DNA of 8,834 bases from Gammaproteobacteria bacterium (GTDB lineage: Bacteria; Pseudomonadota; Gammaproteobacteria; GCA-001735895): positions 1 through 8,834 of the forward strand of contig WGBK01000008.1 in assembly GCA_015494335.1 (NCBI GenBank), given 5' to 3'. The notes beneath the pieces are model-generated. The model did not search any database. It was not told the origin of the DNA and worked only from the letters and a program-made list of their open reading frames with translations. Below are positions 6,030-8,834 of the stretch, piece by piece. Numbering within the stretch: position 1 is the first letter of the stretch; the number at the start of each line of letters is the position of its first letter. The translations under genes and the position numbers were made by a program.

Positions 6030-7037
6030 TCAGTTGGCGGCAACGTGCTTGGTGAAGCGCAGCATGTTGCAGGTATAGCCGTACTCGTTGTCGTACCAGG
6101 ACACGACCTTGACAAAGGTGCCGTCGAGCTGAATGCCGGCGCCGGCATCGAAAATCGAGGAGTTGGGGTTGCCACGGAAATCGGTGGAAACCACCTTGTC
6201 CTCGGTGTAGGCCAGGGTGTCGCCGATGCCCGGGGTGGCAGCGGCTTCTTTCATGGCAGCGCAGATGTCGTCGTAGCTGGCTTCCTTCTCCAGTTCGCAG
6301 GTCAGGTCGACCACGGAAACATCGGAAGTCGGCACGCGGAAGGCCATGCCGGTCAGCTTGCCGTTGAGTTCCGGCAGTACCACGCCGACAGCCTTGGCAG
6401 CGCCGGTGGAGGACGGGATGATGTTCTCGAGGATGCCGCGTCCGCCGCGCCAGTCCTTCATGGACGGACCGTCGACGGTCTTCTGGGTCGCGGTGGCCGC
6501 GTGAACGGTGGTCATCAGGCCGCGCTTGATGCCCCACTTGTCGTTAAGCACCTTGGCGATCGGCGCCAGGCAGTTGGTGGTGCAGGAAGCGGCGGAAACG
6601 ATGGCCTGACCGGCGTAGGTCTCGTGGTTGACGCCGTAGACGAACATCGGGGTGCCGTCCTTGGAGGGCGCGGACATCACGACCTTCTTGGCGCCGGCTT
6701 CGATGTGCTTCTGGCAACCTTCCTCGGTGAGGAAGAAACCGGTGCACTCGAGCACGATGTCGACATCGATGTCGCCCCACTTGAGATCGGCCGGATCGCG
6801 CTCGGCGGTCAGGCGGATGGTCTTGCCGTCGACGACCAGGTTGCCGCCCTCGGCCTTCACGTCACCGGGGAAGTTGCCGTGCACGGAGTCGTACTTGAGC
6901 ATGTAGGCAAGATAGTCCGCGTCGAGCAGGTCGTTGATGCCGACCACTTCGATGTCGCTGCTGAAATCCTTGGCGATGGCGCGGAAGGCCATGCGACCGA
7001 TGCGGCCGAAGCCATTGATACCGACTTTGATTGTCAT
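6030..7037 (-). CDS. gap: NAD-dependent glyceraldehyde-3-phosphate dehydrogenase (GapA type)
   Basis: Oxidises glyceraldehyde 3-phosphate with NAD+ and phosphate to 1,3-bisphosphoglycerate, the substrate of the next gene product, Pgk. It has 335 residues, close to E. coli GapA (331). The Rossmann motif is GINGFGRIG (7-15), with IND (34-36) at the end of the second strand, where an acidic residue favours NAD over NADP. The active site is SAASCTTNC (148-156; nucleophile Cys152) with His179 in TTVHA. Further conserved blocks are KTVDGPSMKDWRGGR (186-200), IIPSSTGAAKAVG (206-218), LTGMAFRVPT (228-237) and SWYDNEYGY (313-321). AGGAG (7046-7050) lies 8 nt before the ATG. It is second in the visible operon, 42 bp after tkt. 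An erythrose-4-phosphate dehydrogenase (Epd) is the main alternative, but the match to GapA over the whole length is much better. Confidence 0.96.
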   Translation of the reverse strand: MTIKVGINGFGRIGRMAFRAIAKDFSSDIEVVGINDLLDADYLAYMLKYDSVHGNFPGDVKAEGGNLVVDGKTIRLTAERDPADLKWGDIDVDIVLECTGFFLTEEGCQKHIEAGAKKVVMSAPSKDGTPMFVYGVNHETYAGQAIVSAASCTTNCLAPIAKVLNDKWGIKRGLMTTVHAATATQKTVDGPSMKDWRGGRGILENIIPSSTGAAKAVGVVLPELNGKLTGMAFRVPTSDVSVVDLTCELEKEASYDDICAAMKEAAATPGIGDTLAYTEDKVVSTDFRGNPNSSIFDAGAGIQLDGTFVKVVSWYDNEYGYTCNMLRFTKHVAAN

Positions 7038-7079
7038 GTTGGTTTCTCCTGAAGTTACTTGAGTGTGAATCTTTGCGGA

Positions 7080-8834
7080 TCAGAGGACCGATTCGACGGC
7101 CTTGACCACATTGTCGACGGTGAACCCGAATTCCTCGAACAGCACGCCGGCCGGAGCCGACTCGCCGAAGCGGTTGATGCCGACGATGGCGCCCTTGCAG
7201 CCGACATACTTGTGCCAGCCGTCGGTGACGGCGGCCTCGACGGCCACCCGCGACTGCACGGAAGACGGCAGTACCGACTCGCGGTAGGCCTCGTCCTGGC
7301 GATCGAACTCGGTGGTCGAGGGCATGGACACGACGCGGATCTTCCTGTCGGCCAGCTTCTCGGCCGCGCCCATGGCCAGGGCCACTTCGGAACCGGTGGC
7401 GATGATGATCGCGTCGGGCGTGCCCTCGCAGTCGCGCAGGATGTAGCCGCCGCGCTCGATGTTGGCGATCTGCTCGGCATTGCGTTCCTGGTGCGGCAGG
7501 CCCTGGCGCGAGAAGATCAGGCTGCTCGGGCCTTCGGCGCGCTCGATCGCCTGGCGCCAGGCCACGGCGGTCTCGACCGCGTCGCAGGGGCGCCACACGG
7601 CCATGTTCGGAATCATGCGCAGGGTCGGGATCTGCTCGATCGGCTGGTGGGTCGGGCCATCCTCGCCGAGGCCGATGGAGTCATGGGTGTAGACGAACAG
7701 GCTGCGCACCTTCATCAGTGCGGCCATGCGCAGGGCGTTGCGGGCGTATTCGGAGAACATCAGGAAGGTCGCGCCGAAGGGGATGAACCCGCCGTGCAGC
7801 GCGATACCGTTCATGATCGCCGACATGCCGAACTCGCGCACGCCGTAGTTGATGTAGTTGGCGTCCGGGTTGTCCGCGCGCATCGGCTTGTAGCCGGACC
7901 ACTCGGTGAGGTTGGAACAACCGAGGTCGGCGGAGCCGCCGAACAGTTCCGGCAACAGCGGGTCGTAAGCCTCGATCGCGGCCAAGGAAGCCTGACGGGT
8001 GGCCGGGCTCTTCGCCTCGGCAACGGTTTCGGCGACATAGGCGTCAGCCTTGGCTTCCCAGTCCGCCGGCAACTCGCCGTTCATGCGGCGCTCGAACTCG
8101 GCGGCCAGTTCCGGGTAATCGGCCTTGTAGGCCTCGAAGGCCTGCTGCCAGGCGGCCTCGGCCTCGCGACCCTTTTCCTTAGCGTCCCAGCCCTCGTAGA
8201 CTTCCTGGGGCACCTCGAAGGGTCCGTATTCCCAGCCCAGCTCCTTCTTGGTCGCTGCTACCTCTTCCTCGCCCAGCGGCGCACCGTGACAGGCATGGCT
8301 GCCGGCCTTGTTGGGCGAACCGAAACCGATCACGGTCTTGCAACAGATCATGCTCGGCTTGTCGGTAACGCCGCGCGCCTCCTCGATGGCCGCCTTGATG
8401 GCGTCGGGGTCGTGACCGTCGACATCGGCCACCACATGCCAGCCATAGGCCTCGAAACGCCTCGGGGTGTCGTCGGAGAACCAGCCCTCGACATGGCCGT
8501 CGATGGAAATGCCGTTGTCGTCCCAGAAGGCGATCAGCTTGCCCAGCCCCAGGGTGCCGGCCAGTGAACAGGCCTCATGCGAGATGCCTTCCATCATGCA
8601 GCCGTCGCCGAGGAATACATAGGTGTAGTGATCGACGATGTGATGGCCGGGGCGGTTGAACTGGGCGCCCAGGGTGCGCTCGGCCAGGGCCATGCCCACG
8701 GCGTTGGTGATGCCCTGCCCCAGCGGGCCGGTGGTGGTCTCGACGCCGGGGGTATAGCCGTATTCGGGGTGACCCGGGGTCTTGGAGTGCAACTGCCGGA
8801 ACTGCTTGAGATCCTCGATGGAGAGATCGTAGCC
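7080..8834 (-). CDS. tkt: Transketolase (5' end beyond window)
   Basis: Thiamine-diphosphate enzyme that moves two-carbon units between ketose and aldose phosphates, linking the pentose phosphate (or Calvin) pathway to glycolysis. The last 584 residues are visible. By comparison with E. coli TktA (663 residues) about 78 N-terminal residues are missing, so length is normal. Visible parts include QLHSKTPGHPE (14-24 of the visible part; His22 corresponds to TktA His100), the diphosphate/Mg motif GDGCMMEG (76-83), IAFWDDNGISIDG, the pyrimidine-domain block NYINYGVREFGM with the glutamate that activates the cofactor, VYTHDSIGLGEDGPTHQP and the C-terminal EEFGFTVDNVV. Reading starts in frame at the window edge; an internal TTG at 8792 is not the start. 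It is the first visible gene of the operon, so the promoter is probably outside the window. Confidence 0.97.
   Translation of the reverse strand, partial: GYDLSIEDLKQFRQLHSKTPGHPEYGYTPGVETTTGPLGQGITNAVGMALAERTLGAQFNRPGHHIVDHYTYVFLGDGCMMEGISHEACSLAGTLGLGKLIAFWDDNGISIDGHVEGWFSDDTPRRFEAYGWHVVADVDGHDPDAIKAAIEEARGVTDKPSMICCKTVIGFGSPNKAGSHACHGAPLGEEEVAATKKELGWEYGPFEVPQEVYEGWDAKEKGREAEAAWQQAFEAYKADYPELAAEFERRMNGELPADWEAKADAYVAETVAEAKSPATRQASLAAIEAYDPLLPELFGGSADLGCSNLTEWSGYKPMRADNPDANYINYGVREFGMSAIMNGIALHGGFIPFGATFLMFSEYARNALRMAALMKVRSLFVYTHDSIGLGEDGPTHQPIEQIPTLRMIPNMAVWRPCDAVETAVAWRQAIERAEGPSSLIFSRQGLPHQERNAEQIANIERGGYILRDCEGTPDAIIIATGSEVALAMGAAEKLADRKIRVVSMPSTTEFDRQDEAYRESVLPSSVQSRVAVEAAVTDGWHKYVGCKGAIVGINRFGESAPAGVLFEEFGFTVDNVVKAVESVL

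Noticed and set aside
5610..7052. 480-codon plus-strand open frame
   Set aside because: Antisense to gap and pgk and running straight through the hairpin-rich spacer; low-complexity translation.
7059..8567. 502-codon plus-strand open frame
   Set aside because: Antisense shadow of transketolase, for which the minus-strand match is decisive.
8790..8792. TTG as a transketolase start
   Set aside because: The transketolase frame continues upstream to the window edge with good family similarity (GYDLSIEDLKQFRQ), so this is an internal leucine codon.

Overview
The window is GC-rich bacterial chromosome, most likely from a gammaproteobacterium. The pointers are RapA (the RNA-polymerase-recycling Swi2/Snf2 ATPase, essentially a gammaproteobacterial protein), an E. 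coli-like GapA, a PykA-type pyruvate kinase, a TktA-like transketolase and a class II Fba of the Calvin-cycle (CbbA) subtype. The genus cannot be fixed from the sequence. Apart from candidate RNA structures, everything seen is core metabolism or housekeeping. There are no insertion sequences, tRNAs, rRNAs, CRISPR arrays or phage genes.

Left part (1-2091). The 5' end of rapA (minus strand, cut by the window edge) diverges from a stand-alone bioD (plus strand, dethiobiotin synthetase). The 133-bp gap between them holds a good sigma70 promoter for rapA. BioD converges with a small minus-strand glutaredoxin-like gene, and the two reading frames overlap tail to tail by 46 bp. Upstream of the glutaredoxin gene is a 273-bp non-coding stretch. 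It carries a long imperfect inverted repeat (arms 1916-1944 and 2034-2062) that encloses three smaller hairpins in a compact multi-branch arrangement. This is the most interesting unexplained structure in the window.

Right part (2092-8834). Five minus-strand genes lie head to tail and probably form one operon: tkt (5' end beyond the window), gap, pgk, pyk and fba, closed by a strong hairpin terminator at 2092-2120. Gaps are 42 bp (tkt-gap), 142 bp (gap-pgk), a 1-nt overlap (pgk-pyk) and 40 bp (pyk-fba). Together they cover transketolase exchange and most of the triose/lower glycolytic trunk: fructose-1,6-bisphosphate to and from triose phosphates, glyceraldehyde-3-phosphate to 3-phosphoglycerate, and phosphoenolpyruvate to pyruvate. 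The gap-pgk spacer contains three consecutive hairpins without a T-tract and is the obvious candidate for differential mRNA stability inside the operon.

I found no convincing evidence of a wholly new multi-gene system. The observations worth a second look are the two structured intergenic regions, the overlapping gene tails and some unusual residues in BioD and the glutaredoxin-like protein.
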